A stretch of 64,000 bases of DNA from Lentzea guizhouensis (GTDB lineage Bacteria > Actinomycetota > Actinomycetes > Mycobacteriales > Pseudonocardiaceae), in assembly GCF_001701025.1 (NCBI RefSeq), contig NZ_CP016793.1:620001-684000 (forward strand). The letters are read 5' to 3'. The position numbers and the translations under genes were made by a program. This document shows, piece by piece, positions 47,630 to 56,274 of the stretch. The notes below the pieces were generated by a model. It was given only the letters and a program-made list of their open reading frames with translations, ran no database searches and had not been told where the DNA came from. Numbering within the stretch: the stretch's first letter is position 1; the number at the start of each line of letters is the position of its first letter.

Positions 47630-48706
47630 ATGGGCGGCACTCTGCTGCGCAACAGCGACCTGTTCACCGACCGCGACCGCGAGCTCTTCGACTCCCGCGT
47701 CCCGGCTCACGACGTCGGCGACATCCTCGGCTTCGCCCCGGACGGTTCCCCGATTCGCGCCCTCGGCGGCGGCGCGCGGAACACGTACGAGCCGTGGCTC
47801 TGGGAGGAGTTCGGCGCCGACGTCATCCAGAAGATCCGCCAGAACTCCGCGGTGGAGGCGGTCGCACACCGCGTCCCCATGAAGTCGCAGACCCGGTCCA
47901 CCCCGCGGTCGGGCGGCATCGACATGGACATCGTCGCCAAGGGCGGTGCCTACGGCGAGGACACCAACGTCAACGACGAGGTGATCCTGAGCGCGCAGAA
48001 GTTCGGTCGCGCGGTCCGGATCGCCGAGGAGGACATCGACGACTCCCTCGCCGACGTCGTCGAGACCAAGCTGAGCGACTGGGCCACCGCGTACGCGAAG
48101 GGCCTCGACAACGCCTGCTTGGCGGTCACCGCGTCCAAGTCGAGCACGGGCTGCAAGTTCGACAGCCTGTACTACACGCTGACGCAGACCAACGCGGACA
48201 CCAACTACACCGCGAACAGCAACATCACGAAGACCGGTTCGGGCGGCACCAGCTACGCCAGCCTGTCGGCCACGCTCGGCAAGGTCGAGACCTCCGACTA
48301 CTGGGTCGACGGCGCCGGCGTGTGGATCGTGCACCCGGCGTACAAGCAGATCCTGCGCGACATCGTCGACGCGAACGACCGGCCGATCTTCGCCGAGTCG
48401 TCCAGCGGTGACTCCGCCGGTGCCGCGTCGGTTCCGGACCGCATCATGGGCTACCCGGTGCGCTGGTCGCTCGGTGCGCGCACGAGCGCCACGCCGACCG
48501 CGCGGCCGACCGGCAACCCGCTCGCGGTGTTCGCCATCCCCCAGTTCATGCTGCTGGGCATCCGCTCCGGCCCGGAGTCGATCTACATCGACGGCCGAAA
48601 CGGCCTCGCCGCGCTTACCGACGAGTCGATCCTGAAGCTCCGCGCACGCCGCGGCTTCGCCGTCGGCATCGAGCACGCGTTCGCCATCCACGAGGACAAC
48701 TCCTGA
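47630..48706 (+). CDS. Major capsid protein (HK97-like)
   Basis: 358 residues from ATG 47630, with GAAGGG upstream. A helical N-arm (LLRNSDLFTDRDRELFDSRV) leads to a HK97-type fold: VEAVAHRVPMKSQTRSTPRS in the E-loop/N-arm area, the spine-helix region (DIDDSLADVVETKLSDWATA), P-domain strands and the C-terminal GARTSATPTARPTGNPLAVFA. VPDRIMGYPV and DRPIFAESSS are typical of actinophage coat proteins. It is intact. Its scaffold is far upstream. Confidence 0.85.
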   Translation: MGGTLLRNSDLFTDRDRELFDSRVPAHDVGDILGFAPDGSPIRALGGGARNTYEPWLWEEFGADVIQKIRQNSAVEAVAHRVPMKSQTRSTPRSGGIDMDIVAKGGAYGEDTNVNDEVILSAQKFGRAVRIAEEDIDDSLADVVETKLSDWATAYAKGLDNACLAVTASKSSTGCKFDSLYYTLTQTNADTNYTANSNITKTGSGGTSYASLSATLGKVETSDYWVDGAGVWIVHPAYKQILRDIVDANDRPIFAESSSGDSAGAASVPDRIMGYPVRWSLGARTSATPTARPTGNPLAVFAIPQFMLLGIRSGPESIYIDGRNGLAALTDESILKLRARRGFAVGIEHAFAIHEDNS

Positions 48707-48721
48707 CCCACCCCCTGGACC

Positions 48722-48761
48722 GCGGTAGGGCGCCCAGCGTGGTGGTCCGGTGCCCTACCGC
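48722..48761 (+). terminator. 10-bp stem after the capsid gene
   Basis: GCGGTAGGGC (48722-48731) pairs with GCCCTACCGC (48752-48761) around a 20-nt loop. It could be a processing or attenuating structure limiting transcription past the capsid gene; T-run is weak. Confidence 0.5.
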
Positions 48762-48791
48762 TCCCCAGACGAACTGTGAGGAGCACATCCC

Positions 48792-49448
48792 GTGGCGAAC
48801 AACGACGACACCGCGAAGGACAACGCGGACGAGGTCGAGCTGCAGAACGACGGCCCCGACGAGTCCCAGGCGCAGCCGAAGCGCACCGAGCAGTTCCCGT
48901 CCCTGAAGGGCACCGAGGAGGGCCGTGAGCAGGAGGTCGAGCAGCGTTCGGCCGACGGCTCCGACGGCACGCGCTTCGAGAAGAAGTTCATCGTCGACAA
49001 GGGCGCGGAGAACAGCGAGCCGCAGCACGAGGCGAACCGCGCCAACGTGCTGGAGGACGCGATCCAGCGCGGCCTGCACCCGCGCGGCGAGGTGCGGTTC
49101 GACGGCGCCGAGGACATCACGAGGGAGCCGGCCGAGCCCGGTCGCCGGTTCTTCCCGCTGGTCGAGCTGACCTACTCGGTGGAGACCATCCCGGCCGCAG
49201 TCGACACGCAGCCAGCTGAGACCACGACGCCGCGCGACCAGATCGAGTCGGACGACGGCAGCACCAGCACGCCGACGGACAAGCCGGCGGCCGGTGCCAC
49301 GCGGCGCGCCGAGGCCGCGAAGGCGGAGAAGTCCGCCACGGCGAAGACCAGCTCCCGCACCAGCTCGGCCACGGCGAAGTCGAGCACCTCGAAGACCAGC
49401 ACCAAGTCCACGGCCGCGGCGAAGCCGGCCACGACGAAGAAGGAGTGA
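48792..49448 (+). CDS. Low-complexity charged protein, head-associated candidate
   Basis: 218 residues. The N-terminal half is acidic and polar (NDDTAKDNADEVELQNDGPD); the C-terminal half is a long Ala/Lys/Ser/Thr-rich repeat tail (TAKTSSRTSSATAKSSTSKT). It may be a head-decoration or capsid-associated protein by position between capsid and connector genes. No fold recognised. Confidence 0.55.
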   Translation: MANNDDTAKDNADEVELQNDGPDESQAQPKRTEQFPSLKGTEEGREQEVEQRSADGSDGTRFEKKFIVDKGAENSEPQHEANRANVLEDAIQRGLHPRGEVRFDGAEDITREPAEPGRRFFPLVELTYSVETIPAAVDTQPAETTTPRDQIESDDGSTSTPTDKPAAGATRRAEAAKAEKSATAKTSSRTSSATAKSSTSKTSTKSTAAAKPATTKKE

Positions 49449-49452
49449 GGTG

Positions 49453-49905
49453 ATGACGCAGCCGACGCGGACGACGTGGGCCATGCCGGTTGACGTCCTC
49501 TCCCTCACCGGCATCGCCGACGCGACGGACGCCGAGGTCGTTCAGGCGAACGCGATCATCGAGATCATCGGCGGTCGCCTGTACACGACCTCGGCGGACC
49601 GGACCGGCCGGAAGGACACCGAGTGGCTGCGCCGCGCGGTCGCCTACCAGGTGCCGTGGATGCGGGCCCAGCCGGACTTCTTCGAGCGTCTCGACCTCGC
49701 GACGCTCGAAGGGTTGGAGCTCAAGGAACTCGCGCTCATCCTCGCGCCGATGACGCGGCTCGTGCTGAACAGGCTGTCGTGGCGCCGAACCAGGTCGCTG
49801 CACGTGCGGTCGACGTTTCAGGACGGTCCGGGCCCTGTGTCGAGTAACCCGCTCGCCGAGGTCAACGACGCGTACGAGTCGTGGACCCCGCTGGGGGGTG
49901 GCTGA
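49453..49905 (+). CDS. Head-tail connector protein candidate
   Basis: 150 residues from ATG 49453. A helical start (TWAMPVDVLSLTGIADATDA) and QANAIIEIIGGRLYTTSADR, then EWLRRAVAYQVPWMRAQPDF; size, helical content and position right after the head genes match gp6-like connectors. Identification rests mainly on synteny. Confidence 0.65.
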   Translation: MTQPTRTTWAMPVDVLSLTGIADATDAEVVQANAIIEIIGGRLYTTSADRTGRKDTEWLRRAVAYQVPWMRAQPDFFERLDLATLEGLELKELALILAPMTRLVLNRLSWRRTRSLHVRSTFQDGPGPVSSNPLAEVNDAYESWTPLGGG

Positions 49906-50248
49906 TGTGTACGCGGTCGCCACGTGCCGGGGCTCGATCCTCCGTGGCAGCACGGAGTCCGAGTTCGGCGACGAGGAGGACAACGAGACCGTCGCCGCGT
50001 CCGGCGTGCTGGCCCGGATCAAGAGCGAGCGCCGCCGGGTCTTCGACTCCGCGACGCAGACCGCGCGGACGGTGCGCGTGCCGATGGCGCGCGTGCAGTC
50101 CGACACGGACATCAAGGCCGGTGACCGGTTCCGCGACGACACCCACGGCGGCGTGATCTACGCCGTGATCGACGTGGACCAGCCCGACCAGCAAGGACGC
50201 CAGTCAGACCTAGTGATCGAACTCAGGAAGCTCAAGCCGGCCGAGTAG
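49898..50248 (+). CDS. Head-closure protein candidate
   Basis: 116 residues from GTG 49898. Beta-rich (YAVATCRGSILRGSTESEFG, VRVPMARVQSDTDIKAGDRF, GVIYAVIDVDQPDQQGRQSD) in the typical place of a head-closure/stopper protein. It overlaps the connector gene by eight bases. Confidence 0.62.
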   Translation: MADVYAVATCRGSILRGSTESEFGDEEDNETVAASGVLARIKSERRRVFDSATQTARTVRVPMARVQSDTDIKAGDRFRDDTHGGVIYAVIDVDQPDQQGRQSDLVIELRKLKPAE

Positions 50249-50303
50249 ATCGGCCGATCTCCCTGAGCCAGCCGAGCCGTAGAGGCGAGGAAGGCGGTGA
50301 ACC

Positions 50304-50636
50304 ATGGGCGAGTTCCGCGAAGTCGCGGGCTGGCAGGCGCACGTCGCCGTCAGCAAGCGCGAACTGCTGGAGGCCAAGCTCTGTCCCGCCATCCTCGCTG
50401 ACATGGTCGGTGGCGTCCCCGTCGACTCCGGCGAGCTCCGTGACTCGCTGGACTTCGAGGTCATCGGCGACGACGTCGGCCGCATCGGCTCCCGCGACGC
50501 GAAGCACTCGGGCCCCGTCGAGGAGGGCCACGAGATCGTCTACCGCGACGCGAACGGCGCGAAGGTCCACACCGGACGCATGGTTCCCGCCCAGCCGTAC
50601 ATGAAGCCCGCTCTGTACCGGAAGCGGGGCGGCTGA
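50304..50636 (+). CDS. HK97 gp10-like neck protein
   Basis: 110 residues. The pattern VGGVPVDSGELRDSLDFEVI, DAKHSGPVEEGHEIVYRDAN and AQPYMKPALYRKRGG is characteristic of the HK97 gp10/neck family. It lies between head-closure and tail-terminator genes, its usual position. Confidence 0.78.
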   Translation: MGEFREVAGWQAHVAVSKRELLEAKLCPAILADMVGGVPVDSGELRDSLDFEVIGDDVGRIGSRDAKHSGPVEEGHEIVYRDANGAKVHTGRMVPAQPYMKPALYRKRGG

Positions 50637-51103
50637 TGGCCACGATCCTGCGCGCGAACACGGGGCTCGTCGCCGCTGCCTGGCTCGGCGGCGTAACCGG
50701 GTTGAACCCGGCGATGGTGGCGTCACGGCTTCCCAGCGACAACACGACCTGGGCGGCATCCGGGTTCGTCACGGTGCGCACGACGGGCGGCTCGTCGGCA
50801 GTCGACTACGCGCTGCGGCAGCCCGTCGTCACGGTCGACTGCTGGGCCTGCACGCTCAACAGCAGCAAGCCGCCGTGGGGCAAGGCGTGGCACCTCGCCG
50901 AGACCATCCACGCCGCTACCAATCCAGCGGACGACGCCGCGCGCCGTGCGGTGTACCGCGACCTCGCGCTGCCCGGCAACTACCCGCAGGCCCGCGTCAT
51001 GGGCGCGACCGCACGCAGCGAGCCGCGCGAGGCCTACGGCGACGCCGGCGGCTACGCACACGTGCTGCTGGACGTCGAGTTCGACTGGGTGGAGCTGCCA
51101 TGA
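50636..51103 (+). CDS. Tail terminator protein candidate
   Basis: 155 residues. The position (between gp10-like and major tail genes) and a mixed alpha/beta pattern (DYALRQPVVTVDCWACTLNS, VMGATARSEPREAYGDAGGY, HVLLDVEFDWVELP at the end) fit gpU-like tail terminators. Supported by synteny more than sequence. Confidence 0.6.
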   Translation: MATILRANTGLVAAAWLGGVTGLNPAMVASRLPSDNTTWAASGFVTVRTTGGSSAVDYALRQPVVTVDCWACTLNSSKPPWGKAWHLAETIHAATNPADDAARRAVYRDLALPGNYPQARVMGATARSEPREAYGDAGGYAHVLLDVEFDWVELP

Positions 51104-51351
51104 GCCGAAAGCGCTTCGGCCTCTACGGCCCGAACAGCAGGGACTTTCTCACCTACGGCGGCCGGATCCTCGTCCACCACGACCGCGCACAGCTGGAGTT
51201 CCTCGTCGTCGGCGTGCCGGTGCGCGAGCTGCCGCCGGACATCCCCGAGGACCAGACGTTGCCGATCCGGTTCCACCCCGAGATGTGCGGGGTGCAGTTC
51301 ACCGCCGACGGAGACGTCGCCGGGAAGGAGCAGTTCCGATGCACAACGTGA
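51100..51351 (+). CDS. Hypothetical tail-region protein
   Basis: 83 residues from ATG 51100. FGLYGPNSRDFLTYGGRILV, HHDRAQLEFLVVGVPVRELP and FHPEMCGVQFTADGDVAGKE. Often genes of this type lie before the major tail gene in actinophages; function unknown. Confidence 0.58.
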   Translation: MSRKRFGLYGPNSRDFLTYGGRILVHHDRAQLEFLVVGVPVRELPPDIPEDQTLPIRFHPEMCGVQFTADGDVAGKEQFRCTT

Positions 51352-51509
51352 GGACGACCTTCCAGCCGGACAAGCCGATCGAAATCGGCGACGCCGAGTA
51401 CGAGGACCTGCAGCGCCAGGGCCTGCTCGTCGAGGACGGCAAGGCCACGAAGAAGAAGTCCACTCCGGACGACAACAAGGACGGCGGCGACGCCGGGACC
51501 GAGAAGTAA
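51339..51509 (+). CDS. Small charged hypothetical protein
   Basis: 56 residues from ATG 51339, overlapping the preceding gene. TFQPDKPIEIGDAEYEDLQR, then a Lys/Asp-rich tail. No family; likely a small tail or regulatory protein by location. Confidence 0.52.
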   Translation: MHNVRTTFQPDKPIEIGDAEYEDLQRQGLLVEDGKATKKKSTPDDNKDGGDAGTEK

Positions 51510-51521
51510 GGGAGACAGGAC

Positions 51522-52085
51522 ATGTCGGTCACCGTGACCAACCTGGCCCAGGGCCCCGGCACGCTCTACACGGGCGTGTTCGGCACGGCGGAGCCCGCCG
51601 ACTCTGCGGTGAACACCACGCCTGCCGCATCCGGGTGGACGGACCGCGGCGGCACGGACGGCGGCATCAAGCTCGTGATGACGCAGACGTTCTCCGAGTT
51701 GAAGGTCGACCAGATCGTCGACAGCCCCGGCCGACGGCTGGTGAAGCGCGACTTCAACATCCAGACCAACCTCGCCGAGGTGACGCTGGAGAACCTCGCG
51801 TTGGCCATGAATGGCGGCACCGCAGCGAGCGGCTCCGGGTTCAAGACCCTCACGCCTCAGACGGCGAGCTCGGCAACTCAGCCGAACTACATCGCCAGCC
51901 TGCTCGACGCGTGGGGGCCGAACCAGAAGCGGCGCCGGGTGATCGCCCGCAAGGTGCTGAACATCAGCAACGTCGAGTCGGCATACCAGAAGGACGCGCA
52001 GACGTTCATCCCGGTCGACTTCGCCGCGCACTACGTCAGCGAGAGCGTCGCGCCCTTCTACATCCAGGACGAGGTCGCCGCCTGA
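51522..52085 (+). CDS. Major tail protein
   Basis: 187 residues. Beta-rich fold with VTVTNLAQGPGTLYTGVFGT, VMTQTFSELKVDQIVDSPGR and VTLENLALAMNGGTAASGSG, characteristic of actinophage major tail subunits. Ends in a strong hairpin and is followed by the chaperone genes, the canonical order. Confidence 0.85.
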   Translation: MSVTVTNLAQGPGTLYTGVFGTAEPADSAVNTTPAASGWTDRGGTDGGIKLVMTQTFSELKVDQIVDSPGRRLVKRDFNIQTNLAEVTLENLALAMNGGTAASGSGFKTLTPQTASSATQPNYIASLLDAWGPNQKRRRVIARKVLNISNVESAYQKDAQTFIPVDFAAHYVSESVAPFYIQDEVAA

Positions 52086-52091
52086 CCTTCT

Positions 52092-52121
52092 GCCGGGCGC
52101 GAGCTCTCCCTCGCGCCCGGC
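52092..52121 (+). terminator. 12-bp hairpin after the major tail gene
   Basis: GCCGGGCGCGAG (52092-52103) pairs perfectly with CTCGCGCCCGGC (52110-52121); 6-base loop. Such hairpins are common after the highly expressed major tail gene and may attenuate reading into the chaperone genes. Confidence 0.75.
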
Positions 52122-52161
52122 GCCCTCTCCCGTTGTTCTCCGGACCACCAAAGGACATGCC

Positions 52162-52572
52162 ATGGGTGCAACCTCCCCGACCCGCAAGCGCGCGCCGCGC
52201 AAGGCCACAGCACCGAAGCCACGCGCGGTCGCCGTGCCGCTCGACGGGTTCGAGCCGATTCGGATGGTTACTCCGGCCGAGCCAGCGCCGGTCGAGATGG
52301 TCGAGATTTTCTCAATCGACGACAAGTCGTACTGCGTGCCGAAGGACGTCAGCCCGTCGGTCTCCCTCCGTTTCATGCGGCTCGCTCGCCAGGAGGGCAT
52401 GGAGATCGCGATGGCGGGTCTGCTGGAGGAGATGCTCGGAACGGAGGCCTACGACGCACTCGCCAACTACCCACACCTCACGAAGGAGCAGTTTGCCGAC
52501 GTGATGGACCTGTTGCGGCGGCAAGCGATGGGCGCCGTGGAAGCCCCAAAAGAGCGTTCGAAGAGCGCCTGA
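52162..52572 (+). CDS. Tail assembly chaperone, short form (gpG-like)
   Basis: 136 residues. Basic N-terminus (SPTRKRAPRKATAPKPRAVA), then FEPIRMVTPAEPAPVEMVEI and VSPSVSLRFMRLARQEGMEI, typical of gpG-like chaperones. Near the end, C-CCA-AAA at 52545-52551 provides a -1 slippery site that fuses it to the next frame. The short form ends at TGA 52570-52572. Confidence 0.88.
   Translation: MGATSPTRKRAPRKATAPKPRAVAVPLDGFEPIRMVTPAEPAPVEMVEIFSIDDKSYCVPKDVSPSVSLRFMRLARQEGMEIAMAGLLEEMLGTEAYDALANYPHLTKEQFADVMDLLRRQAMGAVEAPKERSKSA
52545..52551 (+). promoter_or_regulatory. Programmed -1 frameshift site C CCA AAA
   Basis: In the frame of the short chaperone the bases read GCC CCA AAA GAG; the heptamer C-CCA-AAA fits X XXY YYZ. 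A one-base backward slip leads to AAA AGA GCG TTC and on to the second chaperone frame, giving the coherent segment RAFEERLKEISWVLGYLDDL. It is the canonical gpG/gpGT strategy. Confidence 0.85.
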
Positions 52573-52904
52573 AGGAAATCAGTTGGGTGCTCGGCTACCT
52601 CGATGATCTCCACGCCGACTTTTTGGCGATCTGGGGCATCGACATCCACCGGGACACCACGCTGACCGGCCCGGAGTTCTTCGCGCTGGCGATGCGGACG
52701 TTCGCGTTCGACGGGGTCATGACAGCGAGGGCTCGCGCGGAAGACAAGGCCCAGCAACCGATCCAGGCGCCAGCAACGCCTGCCGCAGCGCAGCCCGCGG
52801 CGCGACCGGCAGCGCAGCAGGGACCAGCGCAGGTGGTGGAGCTCTCGGCGTTCCGGGCGATGTACCCCGGCGTCGTCGAGATGAGCAGCGACAAGCAGGA
52901 CTGA
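52551..52904 (+). CDS. Tail assembly chaperone, frameshift extension (gpT part)
   Basis: Reached only by the -1 shift, this frame adds RAFEERLKEISWVLGYLDDL, then HADFLAIWGIDIHRDTTLTG, FALAMRTFAFDGVMTARARA and an Ala/Gln-rich tail ending MYPGVVEMSSDKQD. It makes a fusion of about 247 residues with the short chaperone. The gpGT product scaffolds the tail tube before the tape measure. Confidence 0.83.
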   Translation, partial: RAFEERLKEISWVLGYLDDLHADFLAIWGIDIHRDTTLTGPEFFALAMRTFAFDGVMTARARAEDKAQQPIQAPATPAAAQPAARPAAQQGPAQVVELSAFRAMYPGVVEMSSDKQD

Positions 52905-52926
52905 ACGCGGAAGGAGGTGGGCAGCA

Positions 52927-55900
52927 GTGGCCGAAGGCTTCAAGATCGCCGAGGCGTTCGTCGACGTCGTCTTGCGGGATCACACCGACGACGAGATGCA
53001 GCGGATGCGGGACCGCATCAAGAACTCGAAGCCGTTCGAGCTGCCTACCACCACAACCCTCAAGCCGCCGTCACCCTCCGAGCAGAAGAAGAACAAGGAG
53101 CAGACCGAGAAGCAGACGTCGAAGGACCCGGTCGAGGTCCCGACGAAACTGAAGGACCCGGTCAACGACGCGTGGAAAGCAAAGGTCGACGCGGACATCC
53201 GCGCCGCAGCCAAGGACCTCGCCCAACTCCCGGTCGACGCCGACACGGAGCGAATCCGGCAGCACATCGCCGCGCAGATCCAAGAGATCCAGCAGACGAT
53301 GAAGGCCGACATCCCGCTGGACGTCGCCGAAGCCGCGGAGTGGCGGCGCAAGATCCGCAGCGAGGTCGACCTCGTCGCCATGACCGTCAAGGCCAAGATC
53401 CCCGTCGAGGTCGACGAGTCCAAGCTGGACCGCGCCAAGGACAAGGTGCGCGACGGCGCGCGCGACATGGAACGCGACATGCGCTCCGCGTCGAACTCGA
53501 TCCGCCAGTCCACGGGCGCCGCGGCGAACGACGTCGAGACCCGGATGGGCGGCGCAGCAACCCGTTCTGGCGTGCACCTTGGATCGCTCGGCCGCTACGC
53601 CGCGATCGGTCTCGGCGTCGTGCCGCCGCTCGCGATCGCCGGCGCGGGCGCGATCGCCGCCATCGCTCCCGCCGCGTTCGCTGCCGCCGCGGGCATCGCC
53701 TCGATCGGGCTGGCGTTCGGCCCGGTCATCGGCGCGCTCAAGGGCTACGCGGCCGACCAGAAGGCCGCTGGTGCCGCCTCGGGTTCTTCGGCGGCGAGCC
53801 AGTTGGCGGACGCGATGGCGATCCGGGACGCGAACCGTGCGATCACCGACGCGAAGCGGGACCAGGTCGAGGCCTACGAGGACGCCGCTGACCAGATCGC
53901 CGCGGCGGAGCGCCGCGTGGAGGACGCGAACCGGTCTGCGGCGGACGCACAGGACGCGCTCACCGACGCGCGCCGGCGCGCCACCGAGCAGTTGGAGGAC
54001 CTGCAGCGCCGGGTGGAGGACGCGTCGCTGTCCGAAGAGGGCGCGACGCTCTCGCTGGAGACGGCGAAGGAGCGGCTCAAGGAGGTGATGGGCAGCCCGC
54101 TGTCGACCGACCTGGAGAAGCGGCGCGCCGAGTACGACGTGAAGCAGGCCGAGAACCGGCTGAAGCGCCTGCAGGAGGAGAACGCCCGCACCCGCCGCGA
54201 CCTCGAGGAGGCAACCGCCGCCGGCATCGAGGGCGACGAGCAGGTGATCGACGCGCGGGAGCGGCTCGCCGACGCGAACCGGGACGTCGCGGATGCGCAG
54301 AAGGCGCTGGCGGACGCGCACGAGGATGCCGCCGAGCGACGTCGCCAGGCCGACGAGCGGGTCGCGCGCGCGATCGAGCACCTCGCCGATGTGCAGGCTC
54401 AGCAGGCTGCTTCGGCGGGCGCTGCTGGTGGGGCGACGTCGAAGTTCGCCGAGGCGATGGCCAAGCTCACCCCGGAGGGGCGTGCGTTCGTCGAGCAGCT
54501 GATCTCGATGAAGCCGCTGCTGGACGACCTGTCCAAGACGGCGCAGCAGGAAATGCTGCCCGGCTTCACGAAGATGCTCAAGGACAGCGAGACGCTGTTC
54601 CCGATCTTCAAGCAGGCCATCGGCGACGCCAGCGGCATCATCGGTGACCTCGCCGCACGGGCCGGAGACCTGTTCCGGGACCCGGTGTTCCAAGGGGAAC
54701 TCGCACAGAACTTCGCCAACGGCATGACCATGTTCAAGGCAGCCGGTGACGTCGGGTTGCAGCTGTTCCGGGACTGGGTTGAGCTTGGCGCGCAGGCGAA
54801 GCCGGTCACGGACGCGCTAGCGGACGGGCTGCACTTCCTCGGTGACGGCGTGAGCGCGATGTTCGATGCGCTGGCGCCGCACATGGGTTCGATCGGCAGT
54901 GTGCTGCGGTCCGTGTTCCAGATCGCGGGCGAGCTGCTGGGGCCGATCGGCGAGCTGACGGGCATGTTCGCGGACGGACTCGCGCCGATCCTAGACGCCC
55001 TGGTTCCGGTAGTGCGGTCGCTGGCGAGGGGCTTCCTCTCGGTCGCGGAGCCGCTGATCGACGCCCTGTCGCCCGCGCTGACCCACATCATCGAGCACGG
55101 CCTTCGGCCACTCACGGACCTGCTCGGCGGCGACCAGTTCCAAGAGCTGATGACGGCCGCCGGCGAGGCCTTCGGCGAGTGGTGGATGGTGCTCGCGAAG
55201 CTGTCTGAGCCGCTGTCCAACCTCGTCGTCCAGCTCCTGCCGTTGCTTCTGGACCTGGCCATGCGGTGGCTCGAAGCCCTGGAGCCGATCTGGCCTGAGG
55301 TGCAGAACCTGGCGTCGGTGATCGCCGACGAGCTGAGCAAGGCGATCATCGATCTGGCGCCTCACCTGCCGTTCTTGATCGAGAGCTTCGTCAAGCTGGT
55401 CGAGGCCGTAGCACCTCACATCCCCCAGCTGATCGAGCTGGCGGCGGTCATCGCTGGGGTCGTCATCCCGGCCGTCGCGTGGCTCGTGACGTCCTTCATC
55501 CAGGTCAACAACACCGTGTTCGGGCCGCTCGCTGACGCCATCGCCTGGGCCCTGACCAACATCCCCGCCGCCTGGGAGTGGATCAAGAACAAGACGCGGG
55601 AGAACATCGACCTGATCCGCGAAGGGCTGGAGTGGTTCGGCAGTCTGCACATCCGGTTCTACGAGTGGATCAACCGCGCGAAGGACGCCGCGATCGACCG
55701 CTTCTGGGCGCTGGTCGACTGGGTCCGCGGCCTGCCAGGGCGGCTACTTGAAGCTGCGGGCAACTTCGGAGACCTGTTGTGGGGCAAGGGACAGGACTTC
55801 GTGCGGGGCCTGTGGAACGGCATCAGCTCCATGGGCTCGTGGCTGCGCGACAAGATTTGGAATTGGGTGAAGGCGCAGATTCCCGCACCCGTCAAGGACG

Positions 55901-56274
55901 CCCTCGGCATCCACTCGCCCTCCAAGGTCGCCGAGGAGATCGCGCGCGAGGTGCCCGCCGGCATGGTCATCGGCCTCGATGCTGGCAGCAAGGATCTTGA
56001 GCGCGCGTCCCTGCGGCTCGCGAGCACCATCCAAAGCGGAATCACGGTCGGCGGTGACGGTGCCGCGGCACCGACCTCCGGTCCGGTGCCACTCGACCTT
56101 GGTGCGGCCGGCCTTTCCTCTGGCGGCGGCTCCACGATCACCATCCAGCAGCTGATCGTGCAGGTGCAGGGCGTTGTCGACCTCACCGATCCGTACGCCA
56201 TGACCACTGCCGCACGCGAGTTCGTCGTGCGTCTCCGTGAGGCCCTGCGGCAGGTGGAGGCGAGCCAGGCATGA
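52927..56274 (+). CDS. Tape measure protein
   Basis: 1115 residues from GTG 52927, by far the longest gene. It has a charged N-terminus, then a hydrophobic region rich in Ala/Gly (LAIAGAGAIAAIAPAAFAAA) at about 235-255, long Ala/Glu/Arg coiled coil (about 280-490), a second hydrophobic section with VVQLLPLLLDLAMRW and AVIAGVVIPAVAWLVTSF, and a C-terminal soluble domain. Length sets tail length; these helices are typical of siphovirus tape measure proteins that also help DNA entry. Confidence 0.93.
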   Translation: MAEGFKIAEAFVDVVLRDHTDDEMQRMRDRIKNSKPFELPTTTTLKPPSPSEQKKNKEQTEKQTSKDPVEVPTKLKDPVNDAWKAKVDADIRAAAKDLAQLPVDADTERIRQHIAAQIQEIQQTMKADIPLDVAEAAEWRRKIRSEVDLVAMTVKAKIPVEVDESKLDRAKDKVRDGARDMERDMRSASNSIRQSTGAAANDVETRMGGAATRSGVHLGSLGRYAAIGLGVVPPLAIAGAGAIAAIAPAAFAAAAGIASIGLAFGPVIGALKGYAADQKAAGAASGSSAASQLADAMAIRDANRAITDAKRDQVEAYEDAADQIAAAERRVEDANRSAADAQDALTDARRRATEQLEDLQRRVEDASLSEEGATLSLETAKERLKEVMGSPLSTDLEKRRAEYDVKQAENRLKRLQEENARTRRDLEEATAAGIEGDEQVIDARERLADANRDVADAQKALADAHEDAAERRRQADERVARAIEHLADVQAQQAASAGAAGGATSKFAEAMAKLTPEGRAFVEQLISMKPLLDDLSKTAQQEMLPGFTKMLKDSETLFPIFKQAIGDASGIIGDLAARAGDLFRDPVFQGELAQNFANGMTMFKAAGDVGLQLFRDWVELGAQAKPVTDALADGLHFLGDGVSAMFDALAPHMGSIGSVLRSVFQIAGELLGPIGELTGMFADGLAPILDALVPVVRSLARGFLSVAEPLIDALSPALTHIIEHGLRPLTDLLGGDQFQELMTAAGEAFGEWWMVLAKLSEPLSNLVVQLLPLLLDLAMRWLEALEPIWPEVQNLASVIADELSKAIIDLAPHLPFLIESFVKLVEAVAPHIPQLIELAAVIAGVVIPAVAWLVTSFIQVNNTVFGPLADAIAWALTNIPAAWEWIKNKTRENIDLIREGLEWFGSLHIRFYEWINRAKDAAIDRFWALVDWVRGLPGRLLEAAGNFGDLLWGKGQDFVRGLWNGISSMGSWLRDKIWNWVKAQIPAPVKDALGIHSPSKVAEEIAREVPAGMVIGLDAGSKDLERASLRLASTIQSGITVGGDGAAAPTSGPVPLDLGAAGLSSGGGSTITIQQLIVQVQGVVDLTDPYAMTTAAREFVVRLREALRQVEASQA

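Noticed and set aside
53071..54693. 540-codon minus-strand frame in the tape measure gene
   Set aside because: Antisense of the coiled-coil repeat; Arg/Leu/Gly-rich without structure.
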